In this document: positions 35,816-48,840 of the stretch, one piece after another
Layout of the letters: each line of letters opens with the position of its first letter
Numbering within the stretch: position 1 is the first letter of the stretch
Assembly: GCA_916613615.1 (NCBI GenBank)
Contig: OU744731.1
Coordinates: 57,542,289-57,606,288 of the forward strand
Direction: 5' to 3'
Length of the DNA: 64,000 nt
From: Steromphala cineraria
Lineage: Eukaryota; Mollusca; Gastropoda; Trochida; Trochidae
Notes under the pieces: generated by a model
Database searches by the model: none
Seen by the model: only the letters and a program-made list of their open reading frames with translations
What the model was told of the DNA's origin: nothing
Position numbers and translations under genes: made by a program

Positions 35816-38410
35816 GAAGTAGTCATCAAATTAGTTACAGGGTGGCAACATGAAGTTGTTCAGTTTAGCCATTGTCGATTTGATAATTCATCACTAGACA
35901 GTGACATTACACTCTTTGAGAAAAAGTAAAAATAAAAATAAAAAGTGAATAAAAAAGTATTGTAGATAAAACGTTTCTGCATTCTTCAAGATAAAAATAC
36001 ACAAAAACAAATCACACTGATAAAAATATATTGGTTTATTTGTAATAAAACAATGAAGGTTGACATAATGTAATCATTTATAACATAGTCGATAACCTTC
36101 TTTTTGACAAATAAAACTCTTCTCCAGATAAATGGTTATTTTAAAGGGTTTGCATATTTTCAAACCAAAACATGATAACGTCAGACACAAACACTTAATA
36201 ATCAATTCAATTAATCTTAATGTGGTGTTTCCGTCATAACCATGTAACCAGCGAGTCCTTTACAATATGTACCTACAACCCTTCAACATATTGGAGCTTT
36301 GGACCATTATTTCAAAAGAATTGAGAGCAACGAAGATTTTTATCGACTGAATTTTCACGTGTCGAGTTGCTTATTAAACAACAAAAATTAAAACGACATT
36401 TCAAGTGGAACACCTAATGTTATATGAATTTGAAAAAACGAACGATGATTGAAAACTTATCTTATTATATGTTTAATTACATGTATGAATAACTTACTCT
36501 GGCAAGTATCACTTATACATAATATAATTATTTCTTCCTTTGAGTAGTTCATATCTCATGTCAAAGCCCGGCGGTTCCCATTAGTTAAAAATGTAGAAAG
36601 TTATTTCATTTTAAGAATCTTAGAACGGATGTACCTTTGCTGTTCGTGTTGATGTTTAATTTGCTAGCATCTAGTCTAGACACAACGTGAGGTCTTCCTG
36701 AATTGTGATGCTAGATGAACATTGTTTAGCTCAAACTTTTATGCCGTGTATGAGCATCATGTCTGACCTCTCCTGATCTGCAAATACAGTGATGGCGCTG
36801 GCTTAAAGAAATTAAGGAACTCAGAGTTTTAGGCCATAAAGCAACATTGTTGTGACTTAAACGATTACAAAAAGAATACAAGTAACAAAAAAGGAAGCTG
36901 TTATTCCGGAGAGCTTTGAGAGGAAAACTGCCATTTAGAACCCGAGGATTATAATTTCGTGACTCACAGTTTTTTAAAATTATCATCGTACGAAACAAAG
37001 TTAAATAAATGTAACCTCATTGTCAATATCATAGACATGATGAAATGTACGTGACGTCATCTGTGGGTTTGGTAAAAAGAAACATTATCTAAATACAGGT
37101 CATTAAAGTCTTCCCTTCTGTCCAACAATGGAGGTCATTAATGGATGAAACCAATTTGCTAAATAAATAACAATGGGATTTTATTACTCTCAATTCTCTG
37201 TTTTTGAGGCATAACACCTTATGAAGAATGCAATAGTGTCTCTTTATGTCTAAAACTAATCTTTATTAAAACCTTAACTTTTTAATGAAAACGTTAGATG
37301 CTATTTTGGCTGTGACATTAAGACCTAGTTAAAACTAAAACTGCAGCATCGTTTTTTTCTTCCTTTTTGAATGAGTCTTACATTGAGTTGAAAAATAAAC
37401 CTTATTTTAATTTGACGGTTTTATTTCAATGTCAAATATAATATTCTACATGGACACTAATGGTTTTAGAGATGAGGAGTCGTACTATGGACTGAGATAG
37501 CAGGGTGAGAAACACTTCATACAATTTGTGAGGGAAGACTGATTTTCGGTGTTTAAAGTAATACAATGTTGTAATATCATTATTATAAAATTTCAAACTG
37601 ATACACCAGTTAATAAACTGTGGAGCGTATTCATCAACTTTGCCTTCTCAGAACTCAATGCTGACCACTAGTTTTATTAGATGTGTATTAAATAATAAGA
37701 ACCACATTAAAAAAATATATACTTCCCAGATCAATGTTTTAATGTTGCCGCTGCAATTAGGTTCCAAAGCTATAGGAAAAAGCTACAAATGGTTCGGATA
37801 TTCTTCTTGAGGTATTCCCGATGATGCCTGAACAGTGTTTAGTCACATTGAGATCATTATCTCATTTCAGACAAATTATTTAAAGGAAAAGGCTTTCATG
37901 ATTCCAGCACAAAAACTTCACTAATTTGGACCCACAAAGTATAGCTGTTTATACAAGATTCTGTGAGTCAGTGAAATTCTGATTCGGTACCTGCTGGCGA
38001 TGCTCCTGTCTGTGATGGCTTGATTCCCGCAAAACTCGAACATATTGCAAACAGTGTGATCCAAATATACCAATGCTACATTTGGTCACTTTCTACAATA
38101 CCTTTATATTCCAACATAAAATTCTTATCAATGCTTTTCCGCTGTCTGTCATCAGTTTAGTATAAATACAATACAAATGTAGAAAGTCCCAATATACTCC
38201 TTCATCATCCTTGAATAAAAGCAGAGAAAACATCCAGCGTGTTGTTTCATCAGACACTTGCAATTGCAATGCAATGTTATTGGTAAAGTTAAGGTAGCGA
38301 GGCGCCTTTTCATTGCAAAGGGACATTTATCGGTATTCGTCTTTAAGAATCATTACGTCCGTTTTATCATATTTAGCCTTGATATATCAAGATACACTTT
38401 TCAAAGCAAC
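35816..38410. other. AT-rich intergenic sequence, nothing recognised
   Basis: No gene, RNA or mobile element was identified in 2.6 kb. Confidence 0.4.
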
Positions 38411-38771
38411 TTAAAGGGGCAGTAGCACGTTTTTAGGGGGAATATAAGTTGATGTCAGGAAAATGAAAATAAATGGTTCCAATTGAAAGACTGCATTTAA
38501 ACTAAGTGGAGCAGTTATAATTCAAATATATAAGGTAAAGTTTAGCCAAGCGAAACCATTTTCTTACACAAAATTAATTTAAGGTGTTAAAAAATAATGG
38601 CCGCCAATGGATTTCATGTGAATCTACGTACTTTGTCCTCCGTCTTTGGATGATGGACTTGTGTAATGAGATTTTTGACACTGTCAAAATAATATATTTA
38701 ACATTAACTAACAATTATTAGTGAAATTTTTAAAATATAAAATTATCATAAAACGTGCTACTTCTTTTTAC
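38411..38771 (+). mobile_element. TTAA-flanked MITE, AGGGGCAGTAGCACG family, copy 1
   Basis: It begins TTAA-AGGGGCAGTAGCACGT; the right end is recognisable as AAACGTGCTACT but the final GCCCCT-TTAA is degraded to TTCTTTTTA. The interior aligns along its length with the copy at 57378-57742 (GGTGATGTCAGGAAAATGAA region, ATGGCCGCC, CTTTGTCCTC). Confidence 0.88.
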
Positions 38772-40305
38772 ATACAATTATATACATGATGCATATAAAC
38801 AGAACAATGAGCTAACACTTCAATACGAGGACAACTTTGAAAACTTGCATACAAATGTCTCATTTTGATTAATGCCAATAAAATATGCAACAAGCACACT
38901 GATGTCTGATGTTCGTGGGCCGAATCCCGAAGTTTGTAATTGGTCTTGTAAAAGGAAATGGTAAATGGGAGGAGATGGTTAACCTTTCTGACAATATATA
39001 ATTATGATTTTTCTTTCTCCTTTGACACTTTCTATATCTTCAATGTACTGATCCTCTGTTTCATGCGCATGCAACGTGAGGTTTGGTTATTTATAAAAAG
39101 GAACTTTTACTTTGATATGTTCAGACTTTTTGGAATAAGAAACTAACATATTTTCCGTTTATTATAAAAATCAAATTGTTGATCTACATGTTTCTTCAAT
39201 TGAGTTATATATGTATGTTGTAAATAGATAATCTTAAAGCAAAGAGATGAGTATAAGCAATCTTTTCTTTCAGTTTTAAGTTGTCCTTATTATTTTCTAC
39301 TTATCTTTCACCTGATGAGATTCTAATTTGAGACATCCAACATCATTAAGCTCCTATGCATGTATAATCTTAATGTCAAAATCTATATTGAACAAGGCTG
39401 AACTAACATTTGCAATAAGGCGAAATACCTTAAATAAATATGATGAAATCCAAAACTAAAATGGGGGGAAATTGAAGTTAAAAATAAAACACAACCATAA
39501 AAAAAAACAGACAGCAAGTTTTCGTCATCTAGTTGTATGGCTCAGTATTTCCCGATTTAGAAAAATGTAATTTGCACCAATTTGGTAGGGCTTTTTAGAG
39601 AAGACGTTGGTATTTCGAAATGTAGTTTACATTTGCTTATAGTTTAATTTGATCATTTGTCATGGTTTTGTGTACTATTGTGTTAACGAATAATATTTGT
39701 TTTTAAATACAAGAACACATACCAGTTCCTTTGCGCACAAAGTAGTATTTCTAAAGATTAAGTTGAATGCGAAGTTATATTACTGGACAACCTAATGTAA
39801 TACTTGCTGTTAGGTACTTTTGACATCACAAATATTAAAAAAAAACAAATAACAATTTAAAATGTTAATTTATGTCTATGTCTTTTCATCGTTAAGAACA
39901 AACGCATATTATACTGACGTAAATTTTAGAATTTTATAAGCATACGGGCAAATATGTTTATTACTTACAAAATGATTTAAGGAATAATACTTTTTGAAAT
40001 ATCTACATATAAAAAATGTCGAAACAATTTGAAGAAATAAAAAAACATTGATTTTTAGAGATCTATGTCTAAAGTTTTGCCCTGGCCCATAAAACTTTAG
40101 TCAGCAAATGCAGCCTACAACTAATGTCAATTTCCTACAAGAAAGAGCATTTAGTTTATGTCCTGAAACGAGCTTTACTCCAGTCCTTATCCAGGAAGTG
40201 ATGATCCGGTAGATGAGCATGTCCACAGAGATAAGTGAGCATTTGGATCACTGGTTGGTCGTTAGTTGTATTCTATGTTACACAGGTTAATTGTGACCAT
40301 AGAGG
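38772..40305. other. AT-rich intergenic sequence
   Basis: No feature supported. Confidence 0.4.
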
Positions 40306-40978
40306 TTCGCCTTATACCAAACTGAGGAAGTTTGTTTAAAGAGAAGGGTGGTGTAGTTCTAATGGTAAGTATTTTTTAAAAAGCCATTGGATCTGTAGCT
40401 CAGCAGGCTTTATATCAAATTTGCTTCAAGTTGTCGCAATTGTCGTTCCCCCGTTAGTAGGGGACCACAAGGTTACAACATGTATAATTTAGAATCAGCA
40501 TCACCAAGGAGTTTGTTTAAAACGTTTTTAGCGTTCTCAGGTTTATGCTTCTGGGGAAGACGGAAATAGTTTTAAAGGCATTGCCTCTTCGGTATTTATC
40601 AGGCACCACATGGTCACCAAAGCTATAAATTATAATGCTCAGTAATCTAGGAGTGTATAAGGTTTCAGCTTTCTAGGCATTTTGCTTCTGGAGTAGATGA
40701 TGAAAATATGTTTCAAGGGTGTGGCCCCTATGGCTCTTATTAGGGATCACAGGGCCACAAAAGCTATGAGTCATATTCCTCACTTGTCAAGGAGTCTGTA
40801 CACAAAGTTTCAGATTTGTAGGCTTTATGCATTTGGAGAAGAAGGTGAAATTTGGGTTTTATGGGTGTGGCCCCTGTGCGGCTTTTAGGGGCCGAAGGGC
40901 GGATGGACAGACCGACGCCTGACACCATGCGTTGCCATAAGCCCATCGGACCTTACAGACCAGATAAGCTAAACAATA
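40306..40978 (+). repeat. Tandem array of ~140-bp units with GACGGAC-like end
   Basis: About four diverged units are marked by (C)AAGGAGTxTGTxxAxA near 40320, 40504, 40648 and 40787. Each unit then has a TTTATGCTTCTGGxGAAGA block and a GTGGCCCC...TTAGGGGxC inverted pair. The array ends in GGGCGGATGGACAGACCGAC and GACCAGATAAGCTAAA. The overall style (tandem units ending in a GGACGGAC run) resembles the compound repeats elsewhere in the window, although the unit sequence differs. Confidence 0.7.
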
Positions 40979-43064
40979 ATTAGAAGATTTCCTGACATTT
41001 CCTCAAGGGATACAACAAGTTTAAAGAATGTTTTCTCTGCTTAACTAGTTGTATTCTTTGTTCTTCTCTAGTACACTGGTAATACTGACAACTTCCTACT
41101 CGCCCGTGTAAGATACCGAAGTGCGATATTCATACTGAACTATTACACTGGTAATACTGATCGCAGGTGTCATCAAATAATGTTTACGACTCCTTGCAAC
41201 AAAGTATGAAAATAGTTACTGAAACAGAGATTACGGTTTCGTGTTGAACCGTAGTATCCAATTTTGATAGTACGAATGTGGTCAATCAAAAATTGTAAAT
41301 ATTTGTTGTACAAAGGCTATCAGAGTTTTCGTGACAATGCACGACATTATATGATCACTAACTGTCAACTTTTCTATTTGTTTTAGGATCATCTTATCTG
41401 TGTCTTACCTTAAGCACAAGTGACACGATTGAATGCGTTTTTGCGAAATGGTTCAACTACCACAATGGATCATTTTTCATTATCTGCATGTCGTAGAATT
41501 TCAGGCTCGATGTTATCAAAATCAAAATTTATATTGTGTGAAGAAAACAATATTGACCAAGGACGTAGTCCGAGTAACTCAAGAAAATATCACTTTTAGT
41601 CGGACTCGGGTTCAAGGGGGTCAAGTCAATATATCTTTCTGTCGACTGTCACGTGACCGGTTCTCGACCAATCAGATTGCCGGAAAATTACGCTCACATA
41701 ATAATGATTGATGTCTGATTATTGAGATGATTCTTCAATTACTTTGAACTTGTTATATGGATACATTTTGTTAAGCTTTATAAATATAGGTCAATGACAA
41801 AATCCGGGAATGTAATTTGTTGGTCTTGATGATTGTTGATGTTCTAAGAGTTGCATATACTTTAACATTTTTCAGTGATGAGTTGATGTGACAATAATAT
41901 GTAGAGGTGATGTGACTCGGGGTTTAACACCGCTTTCAAGAGTATTTCACCTATATCAGACTGCTAGTATTACTGCAGAGACCAAGCCTAGAATTGTTGG
42001 TATGCATTGCAATGAAACCTGTGAACATCGGCTGGACGTAGCGAACCATGGGTGGTACTGCGCTGCAAATCAGAGAAGCATTGCACCCAAATCTTACTGT
42101 GTGTAGAACAGTTCTCTACTGCAGACAAAGTTGCCGAGCCCCTGACTAAACATAGAGAAATTGGAAATAAGTAATATGACGTTATTGTTCAAGAATGTGA
42201 TGAGGACTCAAAGACTCCTACAAATATGATCATTATTAACTCATGACAAAAATGGGTTTCAGAATTTTATATTTACGAAAATAATCTTAAGTCAAATTCT
42301 TATCAATATTTTTTTAATAACGTTATTAAGTATTGGCTGCTAGATTTATCCCTTATCAGAACTAATTAGATGATGACCCGACCTGTACACCACAAATCTG
42401 TTTTACTGATGTCCTGTATTTGTTTCAGCCATCAGCGTTTGTCGTAGGTCGTAGTTGGATATGAACTCCCTTTTTTATTTAAACTGATACGTACTTAATA
42501 ATGTCATCTGAGTTCAGTTGGACTGTTCTATTACGACGTGGAAAATGATATGTTACATTGCTGAAGGCGAAATGTCCTGAGTAGTAGTTAAATCATCGGT
42601 AATCTAAAGACCTGCTGACTGACTTCAATTTCTAATGGAAGAATGCAATTCTATCTTAAAACGGCGTTATCGTCGTATCTTATTCGTCGGCCGTTAACTC
42701 CTATAAACCAGTGCATTCACAGATTATAAAAGAGAAAAAATAATCTATCCTTATTGAATTAATATAACATTGGTATGTGCCCCAAATTGGTTTTCAATGA
42801 TTTGGATATGAATTCCAAACTTGTTTTCAGATGTGACTGTCTAAAATAACAGAACTTTATTTCTGAACACAATTTGAACAATACTCTTGTGTATACGCTG
42901 CATTTTAGTTTTTTTTAAAGTTCTAATTCTATTAATCTAGAGGTTAGTTTTGTATACTTAGTTTCAAAACCATGCAACAATTTTGATGCTAGATTCATTC
43001 TTCGATGCATATTTATTCTAGGTCACTCTGTAAGAATCATTATGTTACTGTTACTTACGTTTTG
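40979..43064. other. Intergenic sequence, nothing assigned
   Basis: A short TE-like patch at 41555-41700 is CG-richer than its surroundings (ACGTAGTCCGAG inverse to CGGACTCGGGT, plus a GACCAATCAG box), but no boundaries are visible. The small ORFs (41433-41711, 41888-42106) have no motif. Confidence 0.4.
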
Positions 43065-43414
43065 CATTCTCGACCCACAGAGGCAGATCAAGTCATGTTG
43101 ATTTAGCCTCTGTTCTATTACGCCGAAATCCGTGGGTTCCGGCAGTTTCCCTTGGCGAAGAAAAATTTTCATCTCAATACATTTGAATGTCTTGATCAAA
43201 TGACAAGGCTTCTCGCATGGAAAGGGTGGTTCATATCACAATGCCTTTGCTTCGTTTCAGTAGCCAAAATGATGATTAAAGAACAGCTTCGCTGATTGCA
43301 CGACTAATTTTGATTGCCTCCAATCAGGCAACTCCCATTCTATCCCACAAACTCGTCGTAATATAACAGAGGCTAAATCAACATGAATTGATCTGCCTCT
43401 GTGGGGAGAGAATG
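43065..43414. mobile_element. MITE with ~48-bp TIRs, CAGAGGYAGATC family, copy 1
   Basis: The left arm CCCACAGAGGCAGATCAAGT continues to GATTTAGCCTCTG, and the right arm is its inverse ending in TGCCTCTGTGGGGAGAG. Each arm is itself foldback (CAGAGG...CCTCTG). The interior aligns with the copy at 47211-47554, including CCAAAATGATGATT and GCTGATTGCAC. Confidence 0.85.
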
Positions 43415-43469
43415 TACGTTTTGATGCCTCTTGATAAATTGCATTTTGTTTTCTTGTCTTTCCTCAGCA

Positions 43470-43570
43470 TTTTCCTCCCAACAGAAACAGATCGAGTCAT
43501 GAAATGTGATCTAGCCTCTGTTCCAATTAGCCAGGTTTGTGGGTTAGCATGGGAGATGTCATATTGGTTG
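43470..43570. mobile_element. Fragment of the CAGAGGYAGATC MITE family
   Basis: CAACAGAAACAGATCGAGTC, then TGATCTAGCCTCTGTTCC and ATTAGCCAGGTTTGTGGGTT, correspond to one arm plus adjacent interior of the 47211-47554 copy (inverted). The rest of the element is missing. Confidence 0.75.
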
Positions 43571-44616
43571 CAATCAAAGTTAGGTGTGCAAAAAACATAA
43601 TTGTGACTACTGAATCATGGAAAAGACATTGTTATATGAACAATGTTCAATGCGAAAAGTGTTATCATTTGCTGAAAATTATTAAATGGATTGTGGTGCC
43701 ACGGATTTGGTCTAATTCGATCAGATGTTGGATCAACTTGGCCTACCTCGGTATGGAGAGAAAGTTGTTCAGTTGATTCGTTAGTTTTATATGAAAACAT
43801 GATAAAATAGGATTTTCAAACAGGATAAAGGATCTAGGATAAAGGTTGTTTTTTTCTAATCCTTTCCATTATGTTTCAAGGATCTGACTGATTGACCTGT
43901 CAAAATTAGTTTCCGGAAACCTGCACAAATAAAGGGACAGTCCTATCGGGGTATTGTTGTGGAAACATTATTTCAAGAGTACTTCCCTGTCTATATCTAC
44001 ATATAATTATTTCATGATTATTTCATAATTTTTTCAAATATGGTAGTGAAAGTAACAATAAAGTTAATCGAGATTTAAACATTTCACAAAGCATAGTATG
44101 CATCACTCTATCCTCTTGAATTTAATTACCCTGATAGAACGGTCCATTTAAGATCCATTTGCTTCTGCACTGTTGCATAATCTATTAATTGATCTGGATT
44201 TCAATGAACCAAATGTCAGAAATTAACCATTTAATGCAAATAAGGAGATAACAATTTACAGCAAGTTTCACCAGTTCCATTGCATATAATTTCAGTCCAA
44301 TATCACAGTTAATAAAGTTAATACTGCTAAATTTGTTTTCTGAAATAACAGTAACAGGAAGCGCTTAAACCTACACCGTTTTTCACAAAATAACTAAAAT
44401 AACTCTACAAAATTAACCTCAAAATATCTTCCAGTTCCAATCAAACTTGCTGAATTTAATCTTAGCGTTAATCGAGTTTTGTGTCTGTTCAGACGAAACC
44501 GAAGAACAACGTCAACACATTTGAATTTAAATCTAAACTGGACGACTCCTTGTCTTTTGTGTATTCTGGTATGAAATATATAACCACGCGTTTATCAACG
44601 TAAGAAATATAATGTT

Positions 44617-44958
44617 TTAAAGGGGCAGTAGCACGTTTTTTGATAATGTTATATTTTATAATTTTCACCGATAATTGTAAGTTTATGCTAAATGTATTAT
44701 TTTCACAGTGTCAAAAATCTTATTACACAAGCAAATCATCAATAGTCAGAGGACAAAGTATGAAGAGTCACATAAAGTCCATTGGCGGCCATTTTGTGTG
44801 AACATCTTTAATTCATTTTGTGTAAGAAAAAAGGAATCGCATGGCTTAACTTTATGTTATATATTTGAAATATTACTGCTCCATTTAGTTTGAATAAATT
44901 GTTTTTCCTTTGGAATTATTAATTTTAATACCCCTAAACACGTGCTACTGCCCCTTAA
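44617..44958 (-). mobile_element. TTAA-flanked MITE, AGGGGCAGTAGCACG family, copy 2 (inverted)
   Basis: TTAA (44617-44620), AGGGGCAGTAGCACG, and the inverse CGTGCTACTGCCCC followed by TTAA (44955-44958). The interior matches the copies at 38411 and 57378 only when reverse-complemented. The 61-codon ORF at 44708 lies entirely within the MITE. Confidence 0.92.
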
Positions 44959-45406
44959 AATCTAAGCTTATATTGTTGTAAACTTTGATATCATATTACA
45001 CGTTATCAGGGATAGTGTTGAAATAAAAAAATAAAGTGAGCGTCTCTCCTATTATGATAGAAGGTGTGTGCAAAAGTTGAAACGAATCAACCAAAATGTA
45101 TCTCTGAAATAGGTCGGAATTTTTTGTTGTTGTTGAAAACATGAACACTTTTAACAACATGAACGGAATCGATTGTTTATCGGCGCTGCACTAGTCATTT
45201 TAAGGGCACAAGACGTCCATACTTTGAAAACTATGGTATGACTAGTTTTCGATTAGATCGAAAAATAGTCGAGATAATATTATGAATTTGTCTTGACAGA
45301 AACTTACAATAATGTCCAAAATAACAATGATTTGCTGACCTTGCCAAAAGTACAAATAAATAACTTATCATGATAGTTATGAAAAACCTGCTATGATCGT
45401 TTTCTC

Positions 45407-45820
45407 ATGAGCTTAGGGCCCTGCACACTTAAGCCTACAGAAAGTGCGTTTGAGTTGCGTATGGAAAATTTTTGTCATACGCAACCAGTACCCTCAAACC
45501 TTTACCGTATTAAACGGCGTTTATACTACGCCCGTCCTTTCAATGCGATTTTTTATGCGATGTCTTCAATGAGTTGCCTTACACTACATCTGTTTTTTCC
45601 AATGTGTTGCGAACAAAATGGAACCTGTTCTATTATTTTGCGAAATCGCAGTGGAATTCCCTGTGTGATTCCTATATTTTCGTCATTGGAAGAGGTATTT
45701 TCCCTACCACGTGGAACGTACATTAAGTCGGGTAGGTATTTAACTTGCACATATACGCAAAATACTCAAGGCAGATTAGAAATAACGTGCGTCATATGTA
45801 TTCAGAATTCAGAAAGTTAA
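45407..45820 (+). CDS. Open frame of 137 codons, unidentified
   Basis: This is the second-longest single open frame in the window after the transposase fragments. It starts at ATG 45407 and ends TAA near 45820. The composition (CG dinucleotides, CCCTGCACACTTAAGCC at the start) differs from the AT-rich flanks. The translation is Ser/Cys-rich with YYARPFNAIFY and CTYTQNTQGR but no family I recognise. The minus strand is also open for 65 codons (45553-45750). The GGGCCCTGCACAC start looks like the tip of a DNA transposon such as Harbinger, but no inverse partner was found. It is more likely repeat-derived than a host gene. Confidence 0.2.
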   Translation: MSLGPCTLKPTESAFELRMENFCHTQPVPSNLYRIKRRLYYARPFNAIFYAMSSMSCLTLHLFFPMCCEQNGTCSIILRNRSGIPCVIPIFSSLEEVFSLPRGTYIKSGRYLTCTYTQNTQGRLEITCVICIQNSES

Positions 45821-47210
45821 ATATTTCATTTTAACGGAGTAGAATTGTATTATGTTTTGTCAGCAATCAATTTTGGTTTTTTGTCTGATTTCAAGTGATG
45901 TTCTGGGAGCATCATTTATCAATATCAACCCTTTATGCAGTCATACGCTGATGATCAGATATATGGAGTTTAAGGAACCAAAGCAGCCTAATCATTAGAG
46001 AATGAGCTCTTTGATAAAAATACAATTGTTGATTTTGATATTCAAAATATTTCCAAGCATTTCAATATGGATGCAATGTTCAAATAACAAGTTGAAAGTC
46101 AAATTACTTACTTAGTATCACAAATAAAGAGGTAAGCATTTAGTGAATATAAAAAACCCATCAATGATTGCAAAATACTTATAAAAACTGTCGTCTTTGT
46201 CGCCGTCTTCGTCGCGCAGGCCTAGATTTTCTTTTTTCCTAATCAGGTACTCGTTGCCGCTCAAGTTGATACCCATTGGACGCGATTGAGGTAACTGAGA
46301 CGCGAGGTAAAGCTACACACATATAGATGACGTCTCCCAAATGAGGTTCGTTAAAAGCTATGGCACTTTTGCAGAAGGTACTGTACTTTGTACGCCGAAT
46401 AAAGTATTCTTTTGTTGAGTAAAAAATAAATGTAAACACAAATTTTCAAGGAAAGATTTTTCTACCGAGTGATATATTTCTTTTCTCAGTAGCTTAATTT
46501 CACCACGAAACGCATGCAAGTATGACGACGGGGCTTTGAACATGTCACACCGAGTTACTTATATATTAATACGTTTAAAACAAATATGACATTTAGTGAA
46601 TTGTTATCACCCTTTTGACAAATCATGTTCAAAATGATTGCTTTATATCGCACTTTTTGGACTATATCACAGAGAGATGGCATGGCTGCACAGCCCAGGC
46701 AGTAGGAACACTCGCCACAATCGTCACAGCGGAAGTCTTTTATTTATTTTCTTTGGGTCAGTAGATGTTAAGAGCATTCATCCCCTGTTGCCAAGATCAT
46801 CAAATCAAAAATGATTCATGTCCTCGCTTCATCTTTGTAAAGGTTTCCTTTGGGAAATCATATTTCATATACTCAGTACTAGTAAACAATGCCACTTCAG
46901 GACAGAAATTTCCATATTGGTTCTATTCTGTTCATTGTATTTGATTTGCCTATAAAATTGTTGTTGTAAACGATAATTAGTTTTAAAAGAGGAGCGTTCT
47001 GGTCTGTTTATAAAGTCTAAATAAAGATCAACTTAATGATTCAACACCAAAAAACCTTGCCTACAAATACACATTAAAGCTAAAACCTCAATCTGGCAAA
47101 AGCAGGTAGAAACAATTAGTTGTCATCCTGATACGGATACATAATGAAGGACAATGTATCTATTTCCACTACATATCTTTCATCAATGATAAGCATAATT
47201 TCACTTAGCC
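45821..47210. other. Intergenic sequence with a dispersed repeat fragment
   Basis: The segment 46215-46290 resembles 9212-9280 (see there). Nothing else could be supported. Confidence 0.4.
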
Positions 47211-47554
47211 AATCTCGACACCAGAGGTAGATGAAGTCATAAAACATCAATTCAACCTCTGTCCGAACAAGATTAAATCCGCGTTTTATTTGGCGGTTTT
47301 CCCTAGCGGAAAATATTAATGCAACAATCAATTGAACGTTTTCTCGCAAACGGAAAAAGGTTCTTTACATCCCAATGCCTTTTCCATGATTCAGGAACCA
47401 AAATGATGATTTAAGAACAGCCGTCGCTGATTGCACAAGTAACTTTTGTTGCATTCAATCAGGCATTTCCCATTCCAACCTATAAACCTGGCTAATCGGA
47501 CCAGAGGCTAGATCAACATTTCATGACTTGATCTACCTCTGTTGGGAGAGAATG
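47211..47554. mobile_element. MITE, CAGAGGYAGATC family, copy 2
   Basis: The left arm CACCAGAGGTAGATGAAGTC and the right arm GACTTGATCTACCTCTGTTG are inverses. The interior is collinear with 43065-43414 at moderate divergence. Minus-strand ORFs overlapping it are by-products. Confidence 0.83.
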
Positions 47555-48339
47555 AACACCAGAGCGTGTAACATAATATTTTATTCTTTAACGTCCTTGT
47601 TTGTGTTAATGTCACGAAATCTACTAATTTATCATGGTGATTCCTGTTAATTTTACACAAAAACGCCACTATTGTCTTACTTTTTACTGACGGCGGTAAG
47701 TTGGACCAGTGGAGCACATTTATCAAAATCATTCCACGGATTTAATCTTAAACATTGGATGCTGATACTTTTCAGACATAAACATTTGTTAAATTAGTGT
47801 GCTGCTATTAGCTCATACAGTAATGAAGCATTTAAACTCTCAACGATGCTTTAAGAAAAGTATTGGCAGGAAAGTCTAGGTTTTCTTCGACTGTTTGAAA
47901 TATTTGTGAATGATTTACATTCCTTGCCGTGAAGGTCAAGTGGACCGAGGATGATATTTGTTGATATGCTCTTAAAATCTACAAAGCATCTCTTTTACCG
48001 GTATATATTGTCTGACAATATACATGGTGAAAAAATAAGGATATATTCCTGCTTTTGTTGTCAAAACAACATTCTAAATCATTTGAAGCAATGAACCATT
48101 AATAGACTTCAAGTTTGTAAAAGGCACTGATCATTTATCAAGTATAAATACTACTATGTTCGGGTTATGGTTTTTTTTCTGTCTTTGACATTACCGTAAG
48201 AGCTTAAGATTCCATTCAGTATGTGGCTACATCAGGGATAAGTGTAAAATTAAAAACATAGCTCTAAACAAATGTGCTGACATTCATCGACAACAACTTG
48301 ACTGGTGTCCTTGCCATTGACCCTTGTGTTCAATCAATG

Positions 48340-48515
48340 ATTCCCGATTTAAATTACACTTGTTCAACTTGCTCCCTGAAGAATCTTGGTCATGGTCAAT
48401 CAAGTCTCGACACCTTTTAGTGACGATATTGAGATATCAACAGTTGGAATGAGATACCTAAACTTGCATCAATGTCTTTTTACCAGGATTGATTTTCTAA
48501 TGTCAAGGATGTTTA
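48340..48515 (-). pseudogene. Exon-like fragment, CRDLID type, copy 1 of a tandem pair
   Basis: On the minus strand, ATTGATGCAAGTTTAGGTAT leads, through a stretch with stops, to CACTAAAAG then TGT CGA GAC TTG ATT GAC (CRDLID) and QDSSGSK. The whole ~170 bp is repeated in diverged form at 48580-48745, about 240 bp away. The reading frame upstream is broken by TAG and TGA, so if it was an exon it is either preceded by an acceptor site (AAAAG) or decayed. Compare the similar motif at 56458-56576 and 62095-62213. Confidence 0.35.
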
Positions 48516-48579
48516 TATTGGAATAGTAAAAAAATACATAACAAGAACAAACCTAATGACCTTCATTGAGGTTTTTTTC

Positions 48580-48840
48580 TCAATCAATGATTCCGAATTC
48601 AGGGATTTGTTTGTCCACTTCCGCCATGAAACGATCATACAAGTCTCTATGACATGACTTTAAGTGACGATATTCAGACGTACAAACGAAGAATGAAATG
48701 TGATACCCAACTTGCATCATAGTACTTTTACCAGCAATCATTTTCATATATCTACGATGTGAATATCTTAATAGATGTACACTTATATGATAACAACATT
48801 GTATGGTTGTAGTTATAAATACAAAGAACTGATATATCAT
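48580..48840 (-). CDS. Exon-like ORF, CHRDLYDRF type, possible NTPase-family remnant
   Basis: An 86-codon minus-strand frame ends TGA at 48580. The last ~45 codons include AGKSTMMQVGYHISFF, SEYRHLKSCHRDLYDRFMAE and KQIPEFGIID. AGKST followed by hydrophobic residues faintly recalls a P-loop (GxxGxGKST), but the full Walker A glycines are missing. The CHRDLYD part aligns with CRDLID at 48420 and CQELID at 56565 and 62210 on the same strand. Either the real exon begins at an AG (TTAAAG) just before SCHRDL, or the frame is a decayed continuous exon. I do not claim a function. Confidence 0.3.
   Translation of the reverse strand: MIYQFFVFITTTIQCCYHISVHLLRYSHRRYMKMIAGKSTMMQVGYHISFFVCTSEYRHLKSCHRDLYDRFMAEVDKQIPEFGIID

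Noticed and set aside
44708..44893. 61-codon ORF
   Set aside because: It lies wholly within the inverted TTAA MITE.
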